Origin: RGIG7949 sp045628845
Lineage (GTDB): Bacteria > Bacillota > Clostridia > Oscillospirales > Oscillospiraceae
Direction: 5' to 3'
Length of the DNA: 29,354 nucleotides
Assembly (NCBI GenBank): GCA_045628845.1
Contig: JAZQQE010000062.1
Location: forward strand, 1-29,354
Shown one piece after another: positions 6,046 through 14,649 of this stretch. A program made the position numbers and the translations under genes. Below the pieces are notes generated by a model that ran no database searches, was not told where the DNA came from, and saw nothing but the letters and a program-made list of their open reading frames with translations. The stretch's first letter is position 1. Each line of letters begins with the position of its first letter.

Positions 6046-7751
6046 TTATCTTTTGTTGGAGCTTTGAGCTCCTTTGCCCATGCAATGAAGAGTCCGAGCC
6101 GCGCGGCGCAGTCTCCGCCGTGGGTGAGGAGGTAAATCTTTATCTTCGGCTCGGTGCCGGACGGACGCACGATGACGGTATCGCCGCAGGCGAGGTCGAA
6201 GCGCAGCACGTCCGAGCCCTTCAGGGCGCACTCGCCCGCACTCTCCCCGTTCTCCGTCACGGCTCCAGTCAGGTAGTCGGTCACGGAGGCGACGGCGAAG
6301 CCCGCAAGGTCCGCGGGAGGCGCGGAGCGAAGCTCCGCCATGAGGGCCTTCATGTCTGCAAGGCCGTCGAGCCCCGGCATGACGAGGCTGACCGTCTTCT
6401 CCTCGTATCTGCCATGCTTTTCATACAGCGCTTCGAGCGCGTCTATGAGAGTCATGCCTTTGTTGTAGTAATACGACGCCATCTCGGCAGTCACGAGCGA
6501 GGCCGTGACCGCGTCCTTGTCGCGCGCGAAGCCGCCGATGAGGTAGCCTATGGCCTCCTCGAAGCACATGACGGCTTCCCAGCCGTCCTCCTCGAGCTCG
6601 CCCATGCGCTCGGCGAGGAATTTGAAGCCCGTGAACGTCTCCTCCATGCGGACGCCCTCCGCGCGCGCTATCGCGGCGGCGAGCCCCGTCGAGACTATGC
6701 TCTTGACGGCGGCGGGCTTTTCGGGCAGATCGCCCGCCCTCCTGCGCGCGCCGATGACATAGTCGAGCAGCAGAGCGCCGAGCTGGTTTCCGGTTATGAG
6801 TCTGTACTCGCCGCGGTGCAGGGCGAGGCAGGCGAAGCGGTCGGCGTCCGGGTCAGTGCCCATGACGAGCTCCGCGCCGCATTTTTCGGCATGGCGCAGA
6901 GCGAGAGCGAAGCCCTCCGCCTCCTCGGGGTTGGGGCTCTTCACGGTCGGGAACGTGCCATCCGGCACCATCTGCTCGTCAACGCAGACGAGGCCCTTCA
7001 CGCCCGCCCGGCGCAGTACCTCGGGGACGAGCCTGTACCCCGTGCCGTGGAAGGGCGTGTAGACGATCTTCATGTCCTCCGCGGCGCTTATGGCCTCTCT
7101 GTCCCTGCTCTGGGCGAGCACGGCGGCGAGGAACGCCTCGTCCGTCTCCTCTCCGAGCACGGTGAGGAGGCCCGCCTGCGCCGCCTCGTCGAGCGGGAGC
7201 TGCGGGAAATCGGAGAGCACGTCGCATTTTTCCATGCGCGCGGCGATGACGGCGGCCTCTGCGGGCGGGAGCTGAGCCCCGTCGCCCCAGTAGACCTTGT
7301 AGCCGTTATATTCGCGGGTGTTGTGGCTTGCGGTTATGTTGAGACCCGCCGCAGCGCCGAGATGCCTGATGGCAAAGGAGAGCTCCGGCGTCGGGCGCAT
7401 ATCGGCGAATATGCTCACGTGCACGCCCGCAGCCGCGGCGACGCGCGCCGCCGTCTCGGCAAAAAGCCCGCTGTTCTCGCGGCAGTCGAAGCAGACGACG
7501 ATGCCGCGCTCCGCGCCGCCCGTCTCCCTCACCTGCTCGGCGAGAGCGAGCGTCGTCTGCGCGACTATCCTCGCATTCATGCGGTTTATCCCCGCGCCCA
7601 TGACGCCGCGCAGTCCCGCGGTGCCAAAGGCGAGCGGCGCGAAAAAGCGCGACTCTATCTCATCATCGGATATGCCCGTGAGCTCCGCGCGCTCGGCGTC
7701 GGTCAGCTCCGGGCAGGCGAGCCAGCGCTCGTATTCTTCTCTTCCGGTCAT
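6042..7751 (-). CDS. Phospho-sugar mutase (phosphoglucomutase/phosphomannomutase, PgcA-like)
   Basis: A 569-residue alpha-D-phosphohexomutase, the length of the PgcA/Pgm2 subgroup. The active-site loop TASHN has Ser142, which carries the phosphate; the usual following proline is Thr here. The metal loop DPDADR is near 295, FEEAIGY gives the sugar-binding loop, and RPSGTEPKIKIYL gives the C-terminal phosphate-binding loop. It interconverts hexose 1- and 6-phosphates, likely glucose for UDP-glucose, glycolipid and polysaccharide synthesis, or mannose. The ATG overlaps the stop of the small gene before it by 4 bases (ATGA), with AGGAAG just upstream, so it is the last gene of the walJ-rlmH unit. 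No hairpin terminator is evident after it; the next promoter begins at its stop codon. Confidence 0.92.
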   Translation of the reverse strand: MTGREEYERWLACPELTDAERAELTGISDDEIESRFFAPLAFGTAGLRGVMGAGINRMNARIVAQTTLALAEQVRETGGAERGIVVCFDCRENSGLFAETAARVAAAAGVHVSIFADMRPTPELSFAIRHLGAAAGLNITASHNTREYNGYKVYWGDGAQLPPAEAAVIAARMEKCDVLSDFPQLPLDEAAQAGLLTVLGEETDEAFLAAVLAQSRDREAISAAEDMKIVYTPFHGTGYRLVPEVLRRAGVKGLVCVDEQMVPDGTFPTVKSPNPEEAEGFALALRHAEKCGAELVMGTDPDADRFACLALHRGEYRLITGNQLGALLLDYVIGARRRAGDLPEKPAAVKSIVSTGLAAAIARAEGVRMEETFTGFKFLAERMGELEEDGWEAVMCFEEAIGYLIGGFARDKDAVTASLVTAEMASYYYNKGMTLIDALEALYEKHGRYEEKTVSLVMPGLDGLADMKALMAELRSAPPADLAGFAVASVTDYLTGAVTENGESAGECALKGSDVLRFDLACGDTVIVRPSGTEPKIKIYLLTHGGDCAARLGLFIAWAKELKAPTKDN

Positions 7752-8062
7752 TCTTCCACTTCCTCATCGAGGTCGACGGGCTTCATGATCTCCCGCGCGA
7801 ACTCGAGCATATTTTCAGGCACGTACACGTCCATCCCCGTCCCGGCAAAGCCGAGCACTATCTTCGCAAGGCCTGCGTTTGCGGGGAAGTCGCGCAGGGT
7901 CGGTATGCCGAAGGAGGTGAGCAGGCTTATGGCCAGCTCGTAGTCCATCTGCGTGCCGGTCACTGTCGTGAGAAAGGCGGGAGCTACGGGCTCCCCGTTA
8001 TCGTCCTTGGGCCATACGTCGGTCTCGCAGCCGCCGCATACGGCCTCTTCGTTATCGTTCAT
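7748..8062 (-). CDS. Small DUF2007-like protein
   Basis: A 104-residue acidic protein. The N-terminal part has a CGGC pair that may bind a metal. The rest resembles the DUF2007 putative signal-transducing fold: a segment DYELAISLLTSFGIPTLRD, a short variable stretch, then MDVYVPENMLEFAREIM. That pattern is typical of a ferredoxin-like fold in which a protein senses or binds a small partner. Biochemical function is unknown. I chose the ATG at 8062, with AGGAG 8 bases upstream; a GTG at 8080 in the same frame lacks a Shine-Dalgarno. It is sandwiched between rlmH (14-base gap) and the mutase (4-base overlap), so all three are likely co-translated. Confidence 0.6.
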   Translation of the reverse strand: MNDNEEAVCGGCETDVWPKDDNGEPVAPAFLTTVTGTQMDYELAISLLTSFGIPTLRDFPANAGLAKIVLGFAGTGMDVYVPENMLEFAREIMKPVDLDEEVEE

Positions 8063-8076
8063 CGGGGTATCTCCTC

Positions 8077-8559
8077 TCACTTATGATATTTTGCGCCCTG
8101 ATTTATCTTATATGCCCGGTATATCTGTTCGAGCAGCATCACGCGCGCAAGATGGTGCGGAAACGTCATTTTCGACATTGAGAGCATCAGGTCGGCGCGC
8201 TTTTTCACGCTCTCGGCAAGGCCCATGGAGCCGCCGATGATGAAGCAAAGCCTTGTCTTTCCCCTATCGGCGCACGCGGCGAAAAACTCCGCGAGCTTCG
8301 GGCTGTCGAGCTCCCTGCCCTCGATGGCGAGGGCGATGACCATGCAGTTTTTCGGGATGCGGAGCTCTATCCCCTCCGCCTCGCGGGCGAGCGCGGCATC
8401 TATCTCCGCCTGCGACGGAGAGGCTGAGAGCCGGCTCTCGGGCAGCTCCTCTATCTCGAGATTGCACAGCGGCGCGAGCCGCTTGCAGTATTCCTTGACG
8501 GCCTGCTCCCAGAATTCCTCCTTGAGCTTGCCGACGCAGAGGATCTTGATGTGCAGCAT
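8077..8559 (-). CDS. rlmH: 23S rRNA (pseudouridine1915-N3)-methyltransferase RlmH
   Basis: A 160-residue SPOUT methyltransferase, almost the same length as Bacillus RlmH. It methylates pseudouridine 1915 in helix 69 of 23S rRNA, at the subunit interface of the assembled 70S ribosome. The SAM-binding knot motif FIIGGSMGL (106-114) and the near-invariant C-terminus MTFPHHLARVMLLEQIYRAY plus KINQGAKYHK are present. I chose the ATG at 8559: it gives the family N-terminus (MxIKILCVGKLKE) and overlaps the walJ stop as TGATG, with GGAGG about 10 bases upstream. The alternative ATG at 8568 sits on that Shine-Dalgarno. In Bacillus rlmH also closes the wal operon, so the neighbourhood is conserved. Confidence 0.97.
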   Translation of the reverse strand: MLHIKILCVGKLKEEFWEQAVKEYCKRLAPLCNLEIEELPESRLSASPSQAEIDAALAREAEGIELRIPKNCMVIALAIEGRELDSPKLAEFFAACADRGKTRLCFIIGGSMGLAESVKKRADLMLSMSKMTFPHHLARVMLLEQIYRAYKINQGAKYHK

Positions 8560-9341
8560 CAGTCCCATACCTCCGTATCGAACGTCTCCCCGGCGCAGGA
8601 GGCCGGCGCGACGCTCAGCTTCACGCCCGCCGCCGCTTCTCCGAGCGCGGCGAGCACGGTGCGGTACGCCGTCTCCGGCGTGTTGTTCGTCTCGCTGAGA
8701 TGCGCGAGGACTATGTACCTTGCTCCGGCCTGCGCGAGCTCGAGCGCGAACGCGCCCGCGGCGTCGTTTGACAGATGGCCGAAATCGCCCTCTATCCTGC
8801 GCTTGAGCGGATAGGGGTACGGCCCGGTGCGGAGCATGGTCAGGTCGTGGTTGCTCTCGAGTATGGCGGCGTCCGCTCCCGTGACGGCGCGGCGCACCTC
8901 CGAGGTGACCTTCCCGAGGTCCGTCACGAACGCAAGGCGCGCTCCTCCATCCTCCGTGATGACGAAGCCGGTGCTCCCCGCGGCGTCATGCGGTGTGGAA
9001 AAGCTCACCGCGCTCATCGAGCCGAAGCGGAGCTCCGTGCCCGGCATGAACTCCCGTATGCGCCCCGCGGGGCATCTGCCCGCTATCTCCGAGGCCGTGC
9101 CGCCGCTCGCCCATACGGACGCCTCCGTCTTCCCGAGGAAGACGGGCAGGCCGGCCGTGTGGTCGGAGTGACCGTGGGTCACGAGCACGGCGTCCACATC
9201 ACGCGGCGTCATGCCGACGGAGGCGAGAGCCGCCGTTATCCTGCGGGCGGAGATGCCCGCGTCGATGAGTATGCGCGTCCCGCCGTTCCAGACGAGCGTG
9301 CAGTTGCCTCCGGAGCCGGAGGCGAGCGTCATGAATCTCAT
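8559..9341 (-). CDS. walJ: MBL-fold metallohydrolase WalJ/YycJ-like
   Basis: A 260-residue metallo-beta-lactamase-fold hydrolase. The HGHSDH motif (H56, H58, D60, H61) binds two metals, and further ligands are likely in TPHDA and in the late LAHLSETNN block. N-terminal MTLASGSGGNCT is typical of YycJ/WalJ, a 5'-3' DNA exonuclease-like enzyme encoded in the walRK operon of Bacillus and Staphylococcus and linked to coordination of cell division with replication or mismatch repair. The gene order walJ-rlmH is the same as in Bacillus. A terminator stem lies between murA and this start, so expression depends on read-through or on a promoter I cannot identify. The Shine-Dalgarno before the ATG is weak; a nearby in-frame ATG (MTLAS) is a possible alternative. 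Confidence 0.88.
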   Translation of the reverse strand: MRFMTLASGSGGNCTLVWNGGTRILIDAGISARRITAALASVGMTPRDVDAVLVTHGHSDHTAGLPVFLGKTEASVWASGGTASEIAGRCPAGRIREFMPGTELRFGSMSAVSFSTPHDAAGSTGFVITEDGGARLAFVTDLGKVTSEVRRAVTGADAAILESNHDLTMLRTGPYPYPLKRRIEGDFGHLSNDAAGAFALELAQAGARYIVLAHLSETNNTPETAYRTVLAALGEAAAGVKLSVAPASCAGETFDTEVWD

Positions 9342-9356
9342 AGCTTTATCCCGAAC

Positions 9357-9383
9357 ACAAAAAAGGGGAGGCGCGGCCTCCCC
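9357..9383 (-). terminator. Intrinsic terminator after murA
   Basis: Reading leftward after the murA stop, an 8-bp stem (GGGGAGGC/GCCTCCCC around GCG) is followed by six U residues. Plus-strand T-bases also flank it. It separates murA from walJ, 16 bases before the walJ start. Confidence 0.8.
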
Positions 9384-9389
9384 CGTTTT

Positions 9390-10682
9390 TCAGACTGCCG
9401 CGGCCTTGCCAGGCTGCGGTTCCGTTTCCGTCGTTTCGACGATGTCGGCTCCGATGCCCCGGAGCTTTTCAACTATATTCTCATATCCGCGCTCAATGTG
9501 GTGGATGTCCTCGACTACGGTCGTCCCCTCGGCGCAGAGGCCCGCGATCACCATCGCCGCGCCCGCGCGCAGGTCGCACGCCTTGACTGCGGCGCCCGTG
9601 AGCCGCCCGACGCCCTCGATGGCGGCGGTCTTCCCCTCGACCTTGACTCTCGCGCCCATGCGCTTGAGCTCGTCGAGATACTTGAATCTGTTGTCCCAGA
9701 CGTCCTCGGTGATGTGGCTGACGCCGTGCGCCACGCTCATCAGCACGCCCATCTGCGGCTGCATATCCGTCGGGAAGCCGGGATACGGCATCGTCTTGAC
9801 GTTGGCATGACGCAGAGGCTTGTCCCTGCGGACGAGCACCATGTCGCCCCTGTCCTCGATATACACGCCCATCTCCTCGAGCTTGCCGGTGATGCAGTCG
9901 AGGTGCTTGGGGATGACGTTGCGGATGAGGACCTCGCCGCCTGCGGCAGCCGCCGCGGCAAGGTACGTTCCCGCCTCTATCTGGTCGGGGATTATGGAAT
10001 AGGTGCCGCCGCGGAGAGACGGCACTCCGTTTATCTTGATGACGTTCGTTCCAGCGCCGCGCACGTCCGCGCCCATGGCATTGAGGAAGTTCGCGAGGTC
10101 GACGATATGCGGCTCGCGCGCCGCGTTCTCGATGACGGTGCGGCCCTTGGCGAGCACGGCGGCTATCATGATGTTCATCGTCGCTCCGACGCTCACGACG
10201 TCGAGATATACGCTCGCGCCGTGCACGCCGCCCTTCGCCTCGCTGCGGATGAGGCCGCCCTCGACGACCGTCTCCGCGCCCATGGCGGAGAAGCCCTTGA
10301 GGTGCTGGTCTATCGGACGGACGCCGAAGTCGCATCCGCCGGGCATGGTCACGGTCGCCTCTCCGAAGCGGCCGAGCATCGCGCCGAGCAGATAGTACGA
10401 GGCGCGTATCTGCCTCATGAGATCGAAGCGGCCCTCGCGCATCGTCGCGCTCGAGCAGTCTATTTCGGTCGTAGTGCGGTTTATCGTTCTGACGCGGGCG
10501 CCGAGGCTTTCGAGGATGCGCAGGAAAAGCGTCACGTCGCTGATCTGCGGTATGTTCTCGATACGGCACACTCCGTCAACGAGCAGGGCGGCGGGGATTA
10601 TGGCCACTGCCGCGTTCTTCGCACCCGATATATCTATTTCGCCGAAAAGCGGCTTGCCGCCTTTGATGACGTATTTATCCAT
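9390..10682 (-). CDS. murA: UDP-N-acetylglucosamine 1-carboxyvinyltransferase MurA
   Basis: A 430-residue EPSP synthase-fold enzyme that transfers enolpyruvate from PEP to UDP-GlcNAc, the first committed step of peptidoglycan synthesis in the cytoplasm. Key residues are in place: Lys22-Asn23 in SGAKNAA, and Cys117 in MPGGCDFGVRPIDQH. That cysteine is the general acid and the residue alkylated by fosfomycin, so the enzyme should be fosfomycin-sensitive by this criterion. I chose the ATG at 10682 (MDKYVIKGGKPL), preceded by GGAG and AAGG; a longer open frame to 10751 crosses the promoter. MurA sits between walI and walJ, an unusual place compared with Bacillus, and has its own promoter and terminator. 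Confidence 0.96.
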   Translation of the reverse strand: MDKYVIKGGKPLFGEIDISGAKNAAVAIIPAALLVDGVCRIENIPQISDVTLFLRILESLGARVRTINRTTTEIDCSSATMREGRFDLMRQIRASYYLLGAMLGRFGEATVTMPGGCDFGVRPIDQHLKGFSAMGAETVVEGGLIRSEAKGGVHGASVYLDVVSVGATMNIMIAAVLAKGRTVIENAAREPHIVDLANFLNAMGADVRGAGTNVIKINGVPSLRGGTYSIIPDQIEAGTYLAAAAAAGGEVLIRNVIPKHLDCITGKLEEMGVYIEDRGDMVLVRRDKPLRHANVKTMPYPGFPTDMQPQMGVLMSVAHGVSHITEDVWDNRFKYLDELKRMGARVKVEGKTAAIEGVGRLTGAAVKACDLRAGAAMVIAGLCAEGTTVVEDIHHIERGYENIVEKLRGIGADIVETTETEPQPGKAAAV

Positions 10683-10755
10683 GATGACCTTCTCCGGGGA
10701 GTTTTTGTGCAGAATAGTACTTTTCGGTAACATTTTCGCACCATTTGGCAACTAT

Positions 10756-10783
10756 ATTATACACATTTGTTCCTTTTTGTAAA
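10756..10783 (-). promoter_or_regulatory. Sigma-A promoter of murA
   Basis: Minus-strand TTTACA (10783-10778), 16-base spacer, TATAAT (10761-10756). The leader to the murA ATG is about 70 bases. A good match that makes murA independent of the walR promoter. Confidence 0.72.
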
Positions 10784-10817
10784 GGGGTGAGTTTATGTAA
10801 ACGGAAATTCGTGCCCG

Positions 10818-11600
10818 TCAGGGCTCGAGGATGCGCGGATCGACGGCGCTGACATACACCGTGCCGCCGTCGGTGTCTATCCGCCACGCGGGCTCGAGCG
10901 TACCGCCGGAGGCTGAATACTGATAAAGGCTGCACGGGCCGACCGCGTACACGCGCTTGACGACGCTGCCCCCCTCGCTGATGTGGCGCAGGAAGACCAT
11001 CAGCGCCGTATAGGCGGAGACGGAGCTCTCCGTGCCCTCCTCGGCGGGAGTTCCCGTGAGTCTCCTGCCCTCGACGAGGATGCCCTCGTCGGCCGCGGTC
11101 ACGGTCAGCACGCAGTTGCAGACGTCGGTGTCGCCGTATCTCTCCGTCAGCACGCCGTCGGAGAGGACGAACCCCGTCGCCTCGAGAAGGCCCGCCGCGT
11201 ACTCGACGGCCTTCGTCGACGCCGAGAGCGGGGACTTGTCGTATATGACGGCCTCGACCTCGCCTCCCGCGCGGAGCCTTGCCCAGCCGCGGTCGTTTTC
11301 GTAGGACACGATGCCGCCGCCCTGTTCCACGGGCTCGGCCTCGCCTATGAGCGCCGTGACGAAGCTCCGCTCCATCGCGCTGTCACGCGCGACGGTACAC
11401 CTCTTCACGGGCCGTGCGTCGGAAATGGAATCGGCGTCGAGCTCTATGCCGGACTGCGCGAGCACGGCGGCGAGCTCTTCCCTCTCACGGGCCTCCATGC
11501 CGCGCGACTGCGCGCGCTCGCTTATGAGTATGCCCGCAAAAAACAGATTTACAACGGCGAGGATGATTATGACCAGCGTTTTGATTCTCTTACCGTCCAT
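10818..11600 (-). CDS. walI: WalI/YycI-like regulator of WalK
   Basis: A 260-residue protein with one N-terminal membrane segment (about 7-26, LVIIILAVVNLFFAGILI) and an extracytoplasmic remainder. The length, topology and C-terminal EPAWRIDTDGGTVYVSA block fit YycI, which with YycH binds the membrane segments of WalK and tunes its kinase activity. Overall conservation in this family is low, so the name rests on domain style and position: directly after walR, walK and the walH-like gene, 3 bases behind its stop. The start has GGGGTGA upstream, inside the end of the previous gene. No clear terminator follows; the murA promoter begins 35 bases further on. Confidence 0.72.
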   Translation of the reverse strand: MDGKRIKTLVIIILAVVNLFFAGILISERAQSRGMEAREREELAAVLAQSGIELDADSISDARPVKRCTVARDSAMERSFVTALIGEAEPVEQGGGIVSYENDRGWARLRAGGEVEAVIYDKSPLSASTKAVEYAAGLLEATGFVLSDGVLTERYGDTDVCNCVLTVTAADEGILVEGRRLTGTPAEEGTESSVSAYTALMVFLRHISEGGSVVKRVYAVGPCSLYQYSASGGTLEPAWRIDTDGGTVYVSAVDPRILEP

Positions 11601-11603
11601 GCT

Positions 11604-12851
11604 TCACCCCACCGTCCATGCCGGAACGAGCTCCGGCGCGCGCTCGGTATACACCGGGAACAGAGTGCCGCCCGGGAGCTTCTCCTGAGCGACTGCCGCG
11701 GCCTGCGGCTCGGGGAGCAGCGTCACGCCCTCACCCGCGGTATACGTGCGCAGGGTGATCCTCGCCTGCGTCACCGCGCCGCCGCGGACCTCAACGGACG
11801 CGGCCTCCGTCCCGCTCACGCGCACGCCGTCGATGACATAGCCGAAGGTCACGGTACAGGACCCCTGCGCGGAGGCCTCTATCCCCGTGAGCCAGACCCG
11901 CGCGTCACCGGAGAACGCGCCCGCCGAGACGCGCACGGCGCGCCTTGCGAGCTCTATCGCCTCTCCGGGCGCGGTATAGCCCCCGGCGGCAGGCTCGGTC
12001 ACGCGGAAGAGCGCTTCGCCGCCGGGATAAATGCGCAGAATGGACCCGTCGCCTACGTACACGGTCGTACCGTCGGCCTCGGGGTAGCTGTTGCCTGCGA
12101 AGCGCTCGTAGCCGAATGCCCCGAGCAGGGCCTTCTCGGCGTCAGCCTGCGCGGGAACGCCGACGGATACGGCGTTCAGCACGACCTCGCCGGGAGAGAT
12201 GACGCAGTACGGGTCGAGCCCCGCGTATTCCGCGTCCTCAAAGGCAAAGGACGCGCCGTTGGGCTGATACTCGGCTATGCGGCTGCGCAGGGCGGCGAAG
12301 CCCGACGCCGTCCCGCAGCGCCAGACGGCCCCGTCCGTATCCTCATACCAGAGCTCGACTCCGTCGCCTCCGTCGGAGACGAGCAGTATGCGCGCGGCGG
12401 CGGTATCGTTGCGCCGGAGCATCTCCGAGCCGAGCCAGTCGGCGAGCGCGGAGAGCGGAACGGGCACGCGGAAATCGAAGAACACGCCCGCGCCTCCGAG
12501 CGCGGAGCGAAGCTCTCCGCCGGACGCGGCGGCGGGCTCGGAGGACGAGCCGAGCGCCTCGCCGAGGAGGTTTTCAAGCTTGGAATAGACTTCGTCGAGC
12601 GCTTCATCCGAATACCTGACGCAGCAGTGCAGTCCGCTGTCGCCCGTCAGCACTATCGTGAGCGGGCGGCAGGCCTCGCCCGTGCGCCCCGGCTCCTCTG
12701 CCTCAGCCGTCGGCTCCGGACTCAGAGCGCGCGGGATGGAGGCGAAGAATTCATTGAAAAGCCCCGTTTTCGCGGCAAGGAAAACGGCGCTCACCGCCAG
12801 AATGACGATCAGCGCTGTTTTTATTCCCTCTTTTATCGCGCCGCGCCTCAC
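11604..12851 (-). CDS. walH: WalH/YycH-like regulator of WalK
   Basis: A 415-residue protein with a single N-terminal membrane helix (about 10-28) and a large extracytoplasmic part. The position after walK, the topology and the length (Bacillus YycH is about 455 residues) support a YycH-type modulator of the WalK sensor. The C-terminus ends in LVPAWTVG, echoing the EPAWRI motif of the following protein, so the two are distant paralogues, as YycH and YycI are. The start is GTG and overlaps the walK stop as GTGA, with GGGGAG 8 bases upstream, so it is translationally coupled to walK. Sequence similarity alone would not be enough for this call. Confidence 0.7.
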   Translation of the reverse strand: MRRGAIKEGIKTALIVILAVSAVFLAAKTGLFNEFFASIPRALSPEPTAEAEEPGRTGEACRPLTIVLTGDSGLHCCVRYSDEALDEVYSKLENLLGEALGSSSEPAAASGGELRSALGGAGVFFDFRVPVPLSALADWLGSEMLRRNDTAAARILLVSDGGDGVELWYEDTDGAVWRCGTASGFAALRSRIAEYQPNGASFAFEDAEYAGLDPYCVISPGEVVLNAVSVGVPAQADAEKALLGAFGYERFAGNSYPEADGTTVYVGDGSILRIYPGGEALFRVTEPAAGGYTAPGEAIELARRAVRVSAGAFSGDARVWLTGIEASAQGSCTVTFGYVIDGVRVSGTEAASVEVRGGAVTQARITLRTYTAGEGVTLLPEPQAAAVAQEKLPGGTLFPVYTERAPELVPAWTVG

Positions 12852-14611
12852 GACGCGGCTCCCCCGCGCACCGCGGGCAGCGTCACGGTAACGGTCGTGC
12901 CCTCGCCGAGAGTGCTCTCGACGTCGATGCGGCCGTTGTGTCTGTCAACTATCTCGCGCGCGATGGAAAGGCCGAGGCCCGTTCCTCCCTGCGCGCGGGA
13001 GCGCCCCTTGTCGACGCGGTAGAATCTGTCGAACAGGTGCGGGATGTCCTTCTCCGGGATGCCTATGCCCGTATCCGCGACGGACACCGACACGGTATCG
13101 CCGCCGCGGGCGTGTATGGTGATGCTCCCGCCGTCGGGCGTGTAGCGGACGCTGTTGCTTATGACGTTTATGATGACCTGCTCTATCCTCGCGCGGTCGC
13201 CCACGAGCATGACGGGCTCGCTCTCGATCTCGAGGCTCATGTTCAGGCCGTGCTTTTCCGCGTCTATTATGAGCGCGTCGTAGATATTGTGCAGGGATCT
13301 GGCCATGTCGAAGCTCTCGAAGTTCATCTCCGTCTTCTCCGAATCGAAGCGCGAGAGGACGAGGAGGTCCTGCACGATCTTGGTCATGCGGTCGGATTCG
13401 TTCATGATGACGTCGAGGAAGTGGGCACGGGTCTCCCCGTCCATGTCCTCGCCGCTCTCGGTCAGCGTCTCGGCGTAGCTCCGGACGCTCGTGATGGGCG
13501 TGCGCAGCTCATGCGATACGTTGGCGACGAACTCGCGGCGCTGCTCGTCGCTGCGGCGCTGCTCGGTCACGTCGTGGATGACGACGAGGATGCCGCCGCC
13601 CTGCTCGCCCTCGCCGCCGGAAAACGGCGCGAGGAACATCTCGAGGTATCTGTCGTTTATCGTGCGCTCCGCCTCGAGCACGTCCGACGTGCCGAGTCCG
13701 AGCGCGAGCTCGAGGCTGACTATGTCGCCGAACAGAGCGTCGAAGGTCGGCTTCGGCTCATCGAAGCTCATTCCGAGGAAGCGGGACGCCGCGGGGTTAT
13801 ACTGGATGAGCGCGCCGGCGCGCGAGAACGCCATGACGCCGTCGGTCATGTGGAGGAACACCGTCGAGAGCTTGTTGCGCTCGTTCTCGATGTCCTCGAG
13901 CGTGCTGTGCAGGCGGCCCGCCATGTCGTTGAAGGTATTTGTGAGCACGCCTATCTCATCCGACTCGCGCGTCTCGATCCGGTCGGAGAAATTGCCGCCC
14001 GCCATGTGCTCGGCGGCGCGGGTCAGGCTCTGTATCGGGACGACGAGCGTCTTGGACAGGGTGAAGCTGAGCACGGCCGATATTATCAGGCCGACTATCA
14101 GCGCCTCCATGATTATCAGGAAGATGCGCTCGTTGAGGTCGCGCGCCTTCTGCTTGTTGTCGCGCACATAGACTATGTAGGCATTGTCCCCGCTGCTCAC
14201 GGGCACGGCGACGTCCATGTACTTGGCGCTGCTGTCGCGCGCGGAGGCGGGCTCCCCCGTCAGCGCAGTGACTATATTCGGCGTGACCTCGTCCGCGGGG
14301 CTTCCCGCGAGCACGGCTCCCGTCTTCCCGTCGAGCACGCTGTATGAGCGCGTGCCGCTGTCGACTCCGAGAGCGCCGCTGTACGCCGTCAGTATCTCGT
14401 CGATGAGCTCCGCTCCGTTTTCGCCGCCCGCCGCGGCCCGCAGATCGGGCACGAACTCCGGCATGGCGAAAACGCTCTGCATCTGCTCGTAAAACTCGTT
14501 CTCATAGAAGTTCACGACGCCTCTTATGAGGAAGGCGCACACGACCGTCATCAGCGAGATCATGAGCAGCATCATTATGAGCATCAGCTTTATTTGCAGA
14601 CCCTTTTTCAA
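12848..14611 (-). CDS. walK: Cell-wall sensor histidine kinase WalK
   Basis: A 587-residue membrane histidine kinase. Two helices (about 8-30 and 163-186) frame an extracellular domain of some 130 residues, followed by a HAMP linker (187-240), a PAS domain (about 245-350), the dimerisation/phosphoacceptor helix SHELRTP with His367, and an ATPase domain with N box (NVISNSVRYTPDGG), DTGIGIP and GGTGLGL. This is the WalK/VicK domain order. It phosphorylates WalR to control autolysins and wall turnover. The start is TTG; AAGGGGG lies about 9 bases upstream and no ATG in the frame is better placed. The walK-walR gap is 38 bases, and walK overlaps the next gene by 4 bases. Confidence 0.93.
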   Translation of the reverse strand: MKKGLQIKLMLIMMLLMISLMTVVCAFLIRGVVNFYENEFYEQMQSVFAMPEFVPDLRAAAGGENGAELIDEILTAYSGALGVDSGTRSYSVLDGKTGAVLAGSPADEVTPNIVTALTGEPASARDSSAKYMDVAVPVSSGDNAYIVYVRDNKQKARDLNERIFLIIMEALIVGLIISAVLSFTLSKTLVVPIQSLTRAAEHMAGGNFSDRIETRESDEIGVLTNTFNDMAGRLHSTLEDIENERNKLSTVFLHMTDGVMAFSRAGALIQYNPAASRFLGMSFDEPKPTFDALFGDIVSLELALGLGTSDVLEAERTINDRYLEMFLAPFSGGEGEQGGGILVVIHDVTEQRRSDEQRREFVANVSHELRTPITSVRSYAETLTESGEDMDGETRAHFLDVIMNESDRMTKIVQDLLVLSRFDSEKTEMNFESFDMARSLHNIYDALIIDAEKHGLNMSLEIESEPVMLVGDRARIEQVIINVISNSVRYTPDGGSITIHARGGDTVSVSVADTGIGIPEKDIPHLFDRFYRVDKGRSRAQGGTGLGLSIAREIVDRHNGRIDVESTLGEGTTVTVTLPAVRGGAAS

Positions 14612-14649
14612 ACGGCCGTACCCCCTTTCCGTCGTGTTCCGGTCCTCTG

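Noticed and set aside
5157..7943. A 928-codon open frame on the plus strand across the activase and the phosphohexomutase.
   Set aside because: It spans two convincing minus-strand genes and a promoter region, and has an Arg/Ala/His-rich composition typical of GC-driven antisense frames.
8775..10730. A 651-codon plus-strand frame across walJ and murA.
   Set aside because: It runs through the murA terminator and opposite two conserved genes; no recognisable domain.
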